Positions 48,001 through 59,300 of a stretch of 64,000 nt of DNA are shown piece after piece. The translations under genes were made by a program, and so were the position numbers. The notes below the pieces were generated by a model that had not been told where the DNA came from, did no database searches, and saw only the letters and a list, made by a program, of their open reading frames with translations. The stretch's first letter is position 1; each line of letters begins with the position of its first letter. The stretch is from Bimastos eiseni (taxonomy: Eukaryota > Annelida > Clitellata > Crassiclitellata > Lumbricidae). The stretch covers positions 26,751,856 through 26,815,855 of the forward strand of contig OY365814.1 of NCBI GenBank assembly GCA_959347315.1, given 5' to 3'.

Positions 48001-48528
48001 ATGGGCAATCTATTGCCTCATTCTGTGGCTACCATATACATGCTTTAATAGCAGGTTGCTAGTATTGCTTGGCTTACTGATAAATATGCAGACAAGCTGA
48101 GAAACATACAGTATTGGGTGCATAGGTTTCTGTCAGGGTCGAGTTAAGCATCGCGAGGATCGGATTAAGCATCTCCATAAGAAAACATTGTACCTCTAAA
48201 AGATACTAATAAAACACAGACCTATATGCAAATTTAGTCTGGGTTTTCGGTTTGTTTATAGTTTCGGGGACTCCAACTTACGCATATTTTAGTCAGGTTA
48301 AGCATCGTGAGGGTCGGTTAGGGTCAGTTTAGGCGTTGTGAGGGTCGTTTAGGGTTAGCGCTAGGGCTTTTCCCAGTAATGACAGCACGCCAAACTATGC
48401 CGTGTATTATTAGAAACCAATGCACCCCGATACTGCATGTTTGCCATCAGAGGCACATCACTGGACAGAGCACAAGATATCATTTCCACGTAAGTGTAAA
48501 GCAAATATACCGGTTTTAACATGGCCAT
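45065..48528 (-). CDS. DMAC2: DMAC2 (ATP5SL)-like complex I assembly protein, five exons
   Basis: DMAC2 is a mitochondrial leucine-rich-repeat protein needed for the distal membrane arm of respiratory complex I. Exons (minus): 48511-48528 (start), 47634-47827, 46995-47215, 45973-46135 and 45065-45356 (stop). Phases chain at every GT-AG junction, giving 295 aa; human is about 257. Exon 1 is tiny (MAMLKP) and inferred. Without it, an ATG at 47836 just upstream of the exon 2 acceptor would give 292 aa. The N-terminus is basic (ASLLFRVGKKSLVQHTVKRG), fitting import. Family landmarks follow in order: ARGGAVRFEG, LEAVDVS, HLKYLNVSKCPHINDWCLD, LALDLSGCPEVTERGLA, LKRLFLYDMPNV and MLEEAMPKCVIEGIDY. 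About 35 extra polar residues follow at the C-terminus. The paralogue DMAC2L lacks the 'CLxR...CP.[IV]xDWCL' match at this quality. Confidence 0.87.
45642..45738. repeat. 19-bp tandem repeat (TTCCATCTTGCAATCTTAG)
   Basis: Five imperfect units in the last DMAC2 intron. Confidence 0.88.
46220..46325 (+). repeat. SINE tail fragment
   Basis: ACTGCAATTGCGCTGTCGAGG, then GCACTTCTGAGC and GGAAGAAGGGCGGTATCAAA match the 3' half of 61735-61935. Confidence 0.7.
46780..46845 (+). repeat. dispersed CTGGTGCCCT repeat, copy 3
   Basis: CACTCATGAATAAGCTGTTGCCCTGCACTTGG, then GGCACCTTAGAAGTGTGGAG. Confidence 0.6.
47440..47572. repeat. small inverted repeats with GACCAGCA...TGCTGGTC
   Basis: Two adjacent short palindromic units in a DMAC2 intron, related to 53951-54019. 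Confidence 0.6.
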
Positions 48529-48788
48529 CGTTTTAATTTAAAGCTGTCGCTTTTAACCAGATCACGCATTATACATAAAAGGATCACTTTACAACAAAAA
48601 TCTCGTCAACTGGCAAACATCCTTGACTGACATTGTAGATTATTTACTTCCGGTTAGAGTAAAGAAAATAATTATTATCTAGCGCATTATTAAGCAACAT
48701 TTACGTGATAACCATCATGTCAGTAAATAATTTATTTGGTAATTTAGCAATTTGGCAAAGTTCTAAATCAATAAATAAATTATTAAGA

Positions 48789-48847
48789 ATGGTGTGGAGC
48801 GAAGGATCAGATAGCGAAGGAGAGGCCACTCGCTTTCATAAACCGAG
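48789..48847 (+). other. possible first coding exon, divergent from DMAC2
   Basis: ATG in good context (AAGAATGG) opens 19 codons (MVWSEGSDSEGEATRFHKP) ending at CCGAG|GTTAAG. It lies about 260 bp from the DMAC2 start in opposite orientation, as expected of a shared promoter. No partner exon was found. Confidence 0.2.
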
Positions 48848-49045
48848 GTTAAGAATAAGAAGTCGCTAGCGCTTCATACATATGAATGAAGTTAGCCTAA
48901 GAGACTGCACGCGCGTCTTCTATATTTAATTTGGGCGACTTAAACCAATAGCAGGCATGCAAACATCCGCGTTTCTCCGTCTAATTAAAGTATCCGCATA
49001 ACTAAAAATAGATAACAACCCAACGTGATTGAAAGAGCAGTGATA

Positions 49046-49115
49046 ATGAGTCAGGTGGCTGTTTACGAAGTACCAAGTCGTTTGAACGATCTACGGCATA
49101 GTGATCAAACACACA
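49046..49115 (+). other. possible first coding exon
   Basis: ATG opens 23 codons (MSQVAVYEVPSRLNDLRHSD...) ending at an excellent donor (CACA|GTAAGT). No downstream exon matched. Confidence 0.2.
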
Positions 49116-49611
49116 GTAAGTTATCATTTTAAGCAACTGTGGACTTTAATTTTGTTTTAATATCACACGATATTCAATAGTTGCAATCTTAAATAGCGTT
49201 GCCAATTCAACTTAAGGGAAAGGTATAGGTTACAAGGAAGAATGTTGCGGAGGATAGTTGGGAGTCTCGTTAATGGATGTGAAGCGAAGTCACACGCCAG
49301 CTGGGAGTGGCACGTGTTACGTGCAAAGTACGAGAAGCCAGACCGAAAAGGTATGGTCATGTGATGATAAAAGAGGAAGAAAGTTGGATTAACAGATTAA
49401 AAAAAAACAGATATCATCGGACTCAAACTTGAAGGGGCACTCTAACAAATTACTGTAATAATAATAATAACGATAATAATAATAATGAGCGGGTTTGCAG
49501 CAGCTAAGTTCAGGAAAGTTGCTTTTCACAAGATTGTTTAATGCCCATGTGTGTTTGTGGGTGTGTAGCATATATATGTACATATATTCATTTATTTCAT
49601 TCATTCTGAGC

Positions 49612-49690
49612 ATTTATATAGCGCCCGTTCAAGAAACGTACTCAGGAGTTCTCCCAGCCCAGCCATTACTAAAAAAAAGACTTGAGAGAC
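49612..49690 (+). repeat. dispersed TTTATATAGCGCC repeat, copy 3
   Basis: ATTTATATAGCGCCCGTTCAAG, compare 61500-61560. Confidence 0.6.
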
Positions 49691-49699
49691 TTGTAAAAA

Positions 49700-50380
49700 T
49701 GGGACGGTTGGCCCATGCATGTATGATGGCCACACACTACTGGATTCAGTTTAATAATACATTTTATTTATTTTTATTGGATCATATGATTTATGAAACC
49801 ATGCAAGCAACTTTAGTCACTATGGCTTATGCCTATGGGCGTTTTTCATAATGAAATTCGCTCTGTACACAAAGTGAATACACATAGTCATGTGATTGCA
49901 TTTCTTTACAGGCGCCAAAACTGAGTGTGACTCGTGACTCAAAGTAATCAACTAATCATGTATCCATATAATCATGTAAATGCCAAAAGGTATTGCACAA
50001 ATATTGCCCTTCGTTCAGTTCTCCATGCTCAGATATAAAGCCGCATGCTATTTCTAGTTGTCTTTCTTTCTTGTACTTTGGTAGGAGCCAGTGGGTATAT
50101 ATTTTAATTGATGCATCGCATTGGTGCACTGAAAAAAAATCTTTGATGTAAGTTTCGTGTTTAGTATCTGAGGTAAATGTATGGCAACTTCAATGGTTCA
50201 CTAAGTTTAGATAAGGTTAGGAGAAGAAGAGAAATTTCCCTTCAGCTGGCCCCCTGGCCCCGATTCTGAATTCAGAGGGTCATGCCCCGATGCAGCCATT
50301 AGTATGAAGTAGTAATGACTTCATTTTATTAGCATTAACAATTATTATATAAGTACGGTACATACATGGCTGTGTTGCGG
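49700..50380. other. no gene recognised
   Basis: AT-rich. An expected upstream copy of the 51379 coding sequence was looked for here and not found. Confidence 0.45.
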
Positions 50381-50745
50381 TGTTATCGTTTTGGCTGCAG
50401 AAAGAATGGTTTTAGCTCCATTATTAATGATTGGCTTAGTAGTTTAACGTAGAGACTTCTAACTGCTATTCACTCATTTTAATTTGTAACAATACAGTGG
50501 CTTTTACATATTAGTAGCAAGATGATGTTTTGACTAATACGTTTATTTGACGAGGCTATCATATCGAAGTTGATTGGCAATTGTTTTCGATGTTTTCACA
50601 CAAAAAGGTGTAATAGCCATGAGGTTTGGCCCAACATGCAATAATTGCAATTGAATGTAATGTAGCCATTTATTTACCTTCCATGACTTTCGATATGCAC
50701 AAGCACCTCTTACAGTATTAGAGGACAGATTACTTGTACTAGTTT
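50381..50745 (+). repeat. segmental duplication, copy A
   Basis: Aligns along its length with 51711-52101, sharing for example GATGATGTTTTGACTAATA, GCCCAACATGCAAT and CAGTATTAGAGGA. The partner is the 3' flank of the 51379 gene. Confidence 0.85.
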
Positions 50746-50957
50746 ACGGATTTAAATAGAGTTGCACCGATTCAAACGGATAGCTGCGGTCAAGGATCCT
50801 ACCAGATCAATTCATGGAAATAATGAGTATGCTAAAGCCCATCATAATAACAGTGTATAAAACTATCTACATTTGCATTTATTTGATTTAATTTCCTTAT
50901 TGACACACTACAATACAATATAAATTACTTTAATTGACAGAGAACAGAATTCCATCA

Positions 50958-51048
50958 CTTTTGCACTCTGAAGTGCCGGTTACAAGCCTGGATGAAGGAA
51001 GAGGGCTACTCTAATGATCTTTGTTATCACACTGTGTCACTAAACTGA
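50958..51048 (-). repeat. dispersed 'CCTCCTCCTTTATCCAGGC' repeat, copy 11
   Basis: TGAAGTGCCGGTTACAAGCC, GGATGAAGGAAGAGGGC, ATCACACTGTGTCACTAAACTG. It abuts the (ACT)n tract directly. Confidence 0.85.
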
Positions 51049-51222
51049 AACTACTACTACTACTACTACTACTACACCACCTACTCTGCCTACTACTCCT
51101 ACTACTACTACTACTACTACTACTTCCCCACCTACTTCACCTACTACTCCACCTACTACACCACCTATTTCTCCTACTATGCCACATACTACTCCTACTA
51201 CTACTACTACTACTACTACTGA
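51049..51222. repeat. (ACT)n microsatellite with CCACCT interruptions
   Basis: About 170 bp. ORFs through it are artefacts. Confidence 0.96.
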
Positions 51223-51378
51223 AGAGAACAAACTGTCACAGCCGTAGATTCCTGATTTATTCATTGCATCATTACATTATATGTCCAGATTTCTGACATC
51301 TGCCGACAAGAGCGTGTGACCAGCGCGTCATCAATTAGTCGTCATCCTCGTTCGTAGTCGCTGCTAAGAAGATACAGA

Positions 51379-51597
51379 ATGTCTGGTGCTGGTGTCTGTT
51401 GGTCGATTCTCTGGTTCTTCCTCATCTTGATTATCGCCCTGCCCGTTGCAGTCTTCTGTGCTGGGTTCTACCTGCTGTTCAGCCCGTTTTCCGCCTGCAT
51501 CGAGGCGTGTACGCCGCTTGTGGAACTTCTGGAAAAAGGTTTAAAGTTGCCTCTGCAGTTTGCCCTGAACCTTGTTCACCAGAAGTCTATCTGCTGA
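51379..51597 (+). CDS. 72-aa hydrophobic small membrane protein, family not recognised by name
   Basis: Single-exon ORF, ATG at 51379 preceded by AAGATACAGA. It begins MSGAGVCWS, then a strong hydrophobic stretch (about residues 9-35: ILWFFLILIIALPVAVFCAG, continuing FYLLF), then a cysteine-containing amphipathic region (SACIEACTPLVELLEKGLKL) and a C-terminal half ending KSIC. That suggests one or two membrane passes with conserved-looking cysteines. The composition and organised helix pattern are far from random, and the ORF sits in a region whose 3' flank is duplicated. AATAAA signals lie at 52904 and 53166. The style recalls small multi-copy membrane proteins of marine invertebrates, but I cannot name a family or function. 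Confidence 0.65.
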   Translation: MSGAGVCWSILWFFLILIIALPVAVFCAGFYLLFSPFSACIEACTPLVELLEKGLKLPLQFALNLVHQKSIC

Positions 51598-51710
51598 GAG
51601 TAACCACCAAAGAATTCCTGGTACAATGGTTCATAGTCATGCTCCTTCTGTCGGGAGTAAATTTACTCAGTCATTTATGTAAAGGCAATTCTTGCGTAGC
51701 CATGATGCAA

Positions 51711-52101
51711 TGTCATCATTTTGGCTGCTGACGCTATACTTGTCAGCTGTAGAAGGAATGATGTCAGGTCACTTAGCATCTTTGGTAGTGATTGGCTTTC
51801 TAGTTTAACTTTTAAACTCTCAACTGATATTTACTCATTTGTTTATATTGTGTAGCGGCTTTTTACCTGCCAGTGACAAGATGATGTTTTGACTAATATG
51901 TCTGTTATACAAAGCCATCATATATGGAAGATGATTTAATTTTGATGCCTTCGAACCAAATCGTGTAATTAATAGCCATCAGCTAGGCCCAACATGCAAT
52001 TGATGTAATGTAGCCTTTTATTTACCTTCCATGAATTGCCTCATAGGCTACATAGACTCCTCATACAGTATTAGAGGATAAGTTACTTGTACTGGTAGAG
52101 A
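51711..52101 (+). repeat. segmental duplication, copy B (3' flank of the 51379 gene)
   Basis: Partner of 50381-50745, offset about 1.33 kb. Confidence 0.85.
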
Positions 52102-52332
52102 AAATAATTCATGCTTGTACTGTCCGTAAATGTAAACTGTTGCTTTATATTGTTTGAATGTAAAATGTATTGGAAAAATCTTAGCGGTGGCTTACTGCTT
52201 AGAGTCTATAACATGGAGAGTATGAGGTTAATAGAGCCATGCAGATGATGGTGGGTATGCGAGCCGTGGCCCAGGGCACAAATGTGGAAAGGGCGCAAAT
52301 TTCACTGAATAACTTACTATTCCATAAAATGC

Positions 52333-52438
52333 ACTATTTTCAAAATGTGGGGGTGCCAGATTGATGCTACACACAGGAGGCTAATACTATTTTCAAAATG
52401 TGGGGGCGCCAGATTAATGCTAGGCACAGGACGCAATT
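52333..52438. repeat. 53-bp tandem duplication
   Basis: ACTATTTTCAAAATGTGGGG, followed by GYGCCAGATTRATGCTA, occurs twice within a G-rich transposon-like block (about 52255-52440). Confidence 0.85.
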
Positions 52439-52539
52439 ATAGCTCGATATATCATCCTTTAGAACTTAGCACTCTTGGGAGATCAGCAACAGCGGCCACT
52501 GGCCAATTCCCTACACATGAAATCTGCTTCAGACAGTTA

Positions 52540-52542
<3 letters not shown>

Positions 52543-52570
<28 letters not shown>

Positions 52571-52586
52571 GTAATATATATATATC
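52543..52586. repeat. (TA)n microsatellite
   Basis: Two TA runs. Confidence 0.9.
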
Positions 52587-52839
52587 CATTATATTTTTTG
52601 TAAAATGAATTAAGTATACTCGCATTAACATGTAATTATCAGTATACTGTATTTAGGATTATATATCTAGTCTAGACCTGTATGTGCAGATTTTTACTTG
52701 CTTTGTGTTCAATAGTTTTTGTTTTGTGTTCAAGATAATAGCTTTTGAGAACTGATAATAAGGCTTACAAGAATCTACAACTTAGATATAAGACCTAAAT
52801 GTCTGTGCCTTGTTAATTAACAACTGAACTATACAAGTT

Positions 52840-53185
52840 ACTGGATACTATTTTTATACCAGTCTGTGAATATCTTGTAAAGACTGATATGTATAATGAT
52901 TTCAATAAATATTGAACATTACAAGTTATTAGGGTTTTTCATCCACCAGTGTATCATATACAGCAAAACTGTTTGTAATCCTGTTTCTAAAGAATCTTTT
53001 GTTGAGATTGAACTGCGTTATAATTGAACACGCGTTGAACTGCTTGTATTACTGGGTATAATATTCCATCATATTCTATTTTTATACCAGTCTGTGAAGA
53101 AACGATTGTAAAGATTGAACTGTACAATGATCTGGAGATTCAATTCTAAAATAGAAAATATTTTTAATAAATATTTTTTAACACA
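52840..53185 (+). repeat. duplicated 3'-end module with AATAAA
   Basis: CTATTTTTATACCAGTCTGT starts similar modules at 52848 and 53076. Each ends with AATAAATATT (52904-52909 and 53166-53171 hold AATAAA). Likely alternative poly(A) ends of the 51379 transcript or of a lost paralogue. Confidence 0.7.
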
Positions 53186-53950
53186 GATGCTATTGCGTAT
53201 TTTTTACCTTATACATAATCGAAGGTATAACAGTTCAAACATGGTACTTTAATAACAGTCAATTACGAGTCCATTAGCGTGAGTGCAAGCATAATTTTAT
53301 CAATAATTATAATAAGCGAGATATGCTGTTTGTCCACAAAGTATTTGTTTTGCACAAAGAATTTAATGCACAAAGAATTTAACGTAAGGAAAGCTTTCCT
53401 ACATTAACATCACACCTATCATAGGGTCTACTAAAATTCTGCATAGTGAACGAAGAAAATGATTTTTCTCATGTTATATAAACACGACCCTAACCGACCC
53501 TTATGAGGTCTAACCAGACCATAACCAATCCCCATCGAAAGAAATTATAGGGTAAACGTAATTTAAAAGCGTGTAAGTGCAGAAGGTTGCATTGCACAAA
53601 GGCCTTTGTCTGTGGAAATGTGGCGCTAATATGCTTAATTGCTGAGCCAGAATTATTTCTTCAACAAAAGATTTATCCTCGAATATTATTCCATAAGACA
53701 TTTCAACTCTGCATACAAACTTTCAGTTAAATGGGAAGAGGCCGCATCTTTTACTTCCACAAAGAAAAGGATTCAAATTTCATGGAGCAGTCCCAATCAG
53801 ATTTACCAATTCCATTAATAATCACTTTGCATTAGAATTATCGTGCTTACTAAACCAGGTTTCCCTCTACTCCATTTGCTTCTTATATCCTTAACCTAAA
53901 AAACTGACTGTACGACTATACAGTATTTATTCTTGCGTACATGTAACAGT
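53186..53950. other. no gene recognised
   Basis: AT-rich intergenic sequence. Confidence 0.5.
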
Positions 53951-54019
53951 TAACCCTTTAATGACCAGCTACATGTGTTTTCCATACATTTTAGTAAATG
54001 CTGGTCGTTGAAGAGTTAA
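53951..54019. mobile_element. 69-bp palindromic mini-element
   Basis: TTAACCCTTTAATGACCAGC is mirrored by TGCTGGTCGTTGAAGAGTTAA. Relatives at 47440-47572, and a diverged one near 43278-43351. Confidence 0.65.
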
Positions 54020-55019
54020 GCATCTTAAGTTTTTAGATGCTTTAAGTATTCAACAATAAGCTTTCATTCAGCACATTTGATAAGTTTAAAAGACGATATT
54101 TATATATATATATATACACATGAAAGTTGTCAACACAATTTATAACTATGTTATGTATATTTTATGTATCTATTTACCTACAAAATATGACACACATATC
54201 ACACAATAAGTGTATATTTTATTTACAGGTCAACATAGCAAGACAGCTGACGAGTAACGAACATCTTAAAATCATCAAAACGTAACTAATGAACAGATTG
54301 ACTCCGCCGACTTTCTAGACATAATTTACCAAATATTAACTAAAATACTGACAGAAAAATATTTTTAAAATGGTGCCAGACTAGAGACATAAACCCAAAT
54401 ACATGATATTCATTAAAAAATCCAACACTTCTGTGGTAATATTGAATGAATTAAAGCAAAAACATTAAATGACAATATGACATCCCATAACCTGATAAAC
54501 AATGAAACATGTAGATGATGCAAGAAGGGCTGCAACACTCAGATGAGTGAGAGAAATAGCAGATGTACTAGGGTATGTTAATTTCCTAAACATCAACAAG
54601 TATATCACAAGGGTTTGACAATTAAACTGGAAGTATTGCACTCACAATCTGCTGACAAACAACGTATCAAGGTAATCACACAATGACACAGGGTGAATAA
54701 CAAAGCATTGTTGGCTCGTGAAACACAGATTATTATTAGTTAAATTTGTAACACACGCAGGTGACACCGAAATGTGAATCTGAGGCGTGCATACCTCAAC
54801 AAGTTATCCGTTGTAATATGAAGCTCAAAACAGAAGCTCAAAGTCATAATTAAATGAAATCATATAATGCTTAGAAATTTACTGCTCATTTAAATTGCAA
54901 TGGAGTCATACGATCTGCAGTATGATATTTTCATGACATAAGGATTCAAATCCCAGTTTGCATCAATAGCAGTTGCAATGTATTTTAAGGACGATCAGTA
55001 CGGTCTAGAACTAACGGTC
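54020..55019. other. no gene recognised
   Basis: AT-rich. A good acceptor at 54228 opens only 18 codons and is rejected as an exon. Confidence 0.45.
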
Positions 55020-55110
55020 TACAACTAAGTTCACAGTGTCAGAGATTAACTTCTAAGTTCACGGTGTCAGAGTTCAACTTCTAAGTTCACGGTGTCAGAG
55101 TTCAACTGGT
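55020..55110. repeat. ~31-bp tandem repeat, three units
   Basis: CTAAGTTCACGGTGTCAGAG followed by TTCAACTT. Confidence 0.9.
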
Positions 55111-56385
55111 TATGACGGACTCCAAACTGACTACACTTATACAATAACGCATCAAAACCTCACTAGATGTATCTGAAGTCATAGGTTCAAAGACATAAAA
55201 CTTACTGTGCACTGTTTTGATAATTATTTGATAATTGTGACATTATTCATTAAACTAACCATTTACATCATAATAGGCCAGTGCAGAGAGCGCCTCTGAA
55301 TACTTTGTGAGAGGCACTATATAAATCTAAAAATGCAATACAATAAAACTGACTAATGACTAGACATTTAAGTATATGCATAAAAAATAACTAGAGAAGC
55401 TCAGAGTTTCGTCAGACCTGTGCATAGAATATGTTCGTGTTAAAAAAATTATTATATCTGCTTTTGACAAAATGTCCTCCATAACATATGTTTTTTTTAC
55501 ATACTCAATGACATACTACCAAACCATAGTGGAGCCAAGACACATACCAGTTTATCTAAGTAAACACCAGGCTTTTATTGCAACATTGTAAGAATTTCAC
55601 AAAGGTCCTAAACCTCATCGAAACTCGTAAAATTACTTGTTATGTCCACAGCAGAATAGTATAGTAGACCCTACAATGAAGCCCGATATTATAGGCAATG
55701 AGGCAGACCAAATAATTTTAGTTTCATATATCTGTGTAACATAAGCAGAGCAAAACCTGATTAAACAATGAACGACATTAATTATGTGACATCAAAACTG
55801 TCTTGATAGAAAAACTTAAAGTTATTGCTCAATGAATTCTTGTCCAAGCTGATGATACAACACAACTGGAATTTTTTCAATTTGGTATTAAGGCCCTTTG
55901 TATAGTTGCTCAGAGAAATAGGGAACCTTGAACTCTTAAATATCTCCACACAATAACAGAATCTTGTTGCCTCAGACCAAAGCCTCATGGATGAGTCCTA
56001 AACAGAAATCACTGGACTAACTAGTTAAGTAGTGAACCAAGAGAGCTTCAAGTACTCACAAAAAGTAGTACAGATATTAGCAAGAATAATACTTTATAAG
56101 AATACTCACAAATATGGAATACAAGTAAAATTTCAAAGTGTGCACTTAACCTATTTACATTATATATATATATACTATATAAAAATATACATTCAATTAC
56201 TAATAGAGTTTGTATATGTTTTATATATGATGCAAATACACGAGGCACTTATTTATATGAAGTCTGAGTACCGAGATTCCTTTGCGTCATCGCTGAAAAT
56301 CAGAAGCGCTGGGTTAAACAAAATGCAATCCACGTTCAAACTGTCGTCGTCTGTTGAATGAGTTGGAGACAGTTCTAAAACAGAA
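55111..56385. other. no gene recognised
   Basis: May include 3' UTR of the minus-strand gene ending at 56386. AGAGGCACTATATAAATCTA (55310) looks like a LINE tail. Confidence 0.4.
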
Positions 56386-59300
56386 TTACACAGAACACAG
56401 TTCAACCCCAATATTGCTAAGAGTTTTAACATTCTCTGCAATCACATCACAGTCAGAACCATCATCAGTCTTCAGTCCAATAATGGATGATGAATTAGGA
56501 GGACTGAGAAATCAACTGCATTCCAGCGATGGCAAGAAATGTCCATCAGTCCAATTCAACGTGATTATAAGCATTTACCGAGTCTAACTACCTACCCTTT
56601 TTTAGTGATTCCTTAATTAACTAGTTAAACTATACACAGGCACTAACATATTTGCTTGAATGCCATAATTTCTATAGGTTGAAGGGTCTTTCTGAGAGCA
56701 GGACGTAGGTCCCTTAGGGATTGTTTCTTTTCCTATTGTAAACTGTCAATCCTCTGTTTTTTATGTTGTCATTCTGTTTTGTTAGATTCTATTTATTTGA
56801 CAGTTATCAATAAAAACATTAGGTTATATATTACGTATTAGTTACATATTATTGGTAATCACCACCTCCCAGAGCAGGAGTGTCAAACCCTTTCATGATG
56901 GTGGGCCAGTTCCAATATTTTCTAGCAAGTGGCAGGCTAGAGTGCCGAAGGCGCATGAGGAAAATGGGATAGGGATCTATTAGGGGGCCATACGAAAAGT
57001 TGAATTAGGCTTTGAAAACGTCATTCTGATAGGCATTATCCATGACAAACATCACAGAGAACTCATAAAACCTTAAAACTGACAAAATTAGACCTTTTAC
57101 TCTTAGTTGTGTTGTCTATAGACAAGGCTCCGTGGGCCGGCTCTTTGACATCCCTGTCCAAGAGTCTGAAAATTTCAGAACACTGCTTCATCGCTAACAA
57201 ACTTGATATTTGAAATGAAAGCTTAGATCATTCAGTATGTTATATAGCATCACACACGCCCTGTATACAGATGCTGAAAGGTGATTCTTTGCATTGCCTT
57301 TTACACCGATGCTAACAGAATGATTAGGCTTTTTATAATCCTAATGTTAGCTCCTGATAAAACAGTGATAGAAAGACAGAGGGAAAGAATTTTATCCATC
57401 AACCTAAGAAATGAACATCAATAATAAAAAATGAAAAGTTTTAACAAATTCAAACAGTAGAAAGTAGTCGCTAGAATGACTAAAATACTCGCCTGAATTT
57501 TAAAGCAGGTCTCGTGATGGCATTGCAACAACTTGTGTGAATCAGTATTCAGAAGAACCAGAAGATCACGAAGTTCTTGCATATGACTACAAACAGCCAA
57601 GGTAAGTTGACTTAATGAACAACCACATTTTCAATATGCAAAAGAGCAAAACACAAAATGCTAGCAAAACAGTTTGTAAAGCTGCTCTGAATTCTGCAGC
57701 CTCAAAATAGTTTCATTCAAATACTTGAAAGACATTAGATTTCAACAACAGCTGGCACCAGTGTTCCCTCTAAGATGTGCGCTTATGTGCACAACTTAGA
57801 TTTTTTTCTAAGATAACGAGTCACTTTTTCTTTTTATGAAATTACGTAAATCGAGTCTCACAGCTGGATGCGGGCTAACTTACTCCAGAAACTTTGGTTC
57901 CTTGGCTCATACATCCCCGTATACATCGTAGGACAAGGGACTTCTCTTATATTATCAGAACTTATCACCATAGACTTTTAGAAATGGTCTTAAGTTAACT
58001 AACATCACGTTCAGCTCGGACTTGCACACAAAAGTGTGAACCATTAATAAAATGTTGGACAGACAAAATTTCTTGCACACACTACTTCTCCCAAAAAATT
58101 AGAGGGAACATTGCCTGGCAAGTGCCATTTTGAAACAAGAAGTCACCAGTAAATAGAGTAACAGTGAAAGTCATTAAGACTTGTACAGATCTTATTTGAT
58201 CTCATTACCTGTCATAAAGCAGACATCTTGGAGGTGCAATCTCACACAGAAACGCTTCGACATAATCCAAGGCTTTAGACATATAGCTGGAATAAAACAT
58301 TTCATGTCTCAGATACTTTTAGTTACTCAACATCTTACTCGAGCAAATCTACTGTCAAGAATTTTCACTCTGAAGAATGGCAAGAAGTAAGAAAAAAGGC
58401 ATTTGAGCAACTGGCCCTGAACAATTTGTCATCATCCAAGTACTCTACTTAACCCAAAACATGCCTCAACTGTATGTCAGCAACTCACCTTGTCACCTTG
58501 TGCTGTCAGTTCATTGAGCTCTAGCGACCGTCATGATCAACCTTCTCCAATTCTTTCTTTCCGAAGTCACGTCCCTTAATTCCTTCAGGTTCATTCTGGC
58601 TTTTTTGAGCATCTCATCCATCCATTTTGTTCTTTGGTGCCCTCCTTTCTTCCTTAAGAACCATGAGCAAGTCCTTCAGACACTATTGCTCAATGATTGC
58701 TGCTGGGTCATTAGACAGTGATGCTCAATAAATACACGATGAAAAATAGTAATAACAACACAGAACCAAAGTAGACGACAGAGCAATTTCTTGCACTTAT
58801 ATACATGCAATATTTGTAGTTACTTTTGTCACAATCTGGATTTGCAATATTATATAACGACAGAGGAAAAAAACTCGACTCCTCACGTGAAGTGCAAATA
58901 TTCAGATTTGTCCAATGTTCAATGAGTTTCAACGGCTGAAATGGAAATAACTAAAACTTGAAGACTCGCAGAAAGGATCGTCATAGAATAGGAACTCACT
59001 CTTCATATCGACTGCTGAGGAGAGATAAAACGGATGGAATAACCATCAAGGCGAGCATTGGTGACATCGCGCCGGTTCTCTCGTCTCTTCTCCTCTGCAG
59101 CCTACTAGACAAGCATCACACGATAGTCGCGAGAAAATTAAAGAGCGACTGAACAATATGTTCAATTAATCCATAATTACATCAACCAAATGAATGACTG
59201 GACTGCAAAGAAAGTCAGCACAATTCGTGCTCCAGACCCCATCCCGTTGTCCTTCTAGCTGATGACATTAAAAACTTCCTGTCACGAATCGATGTACATA

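Noticed and set aside
54230..54286. Candidate last exon of SLIRP (good acceptor, phase 0, 18 codons to stop)
   Set aside because: The exon at 43558-43638 has a better acceptor, a tail resembling SLIRP, and avoids an 11-kb intron spanning DMAC2.
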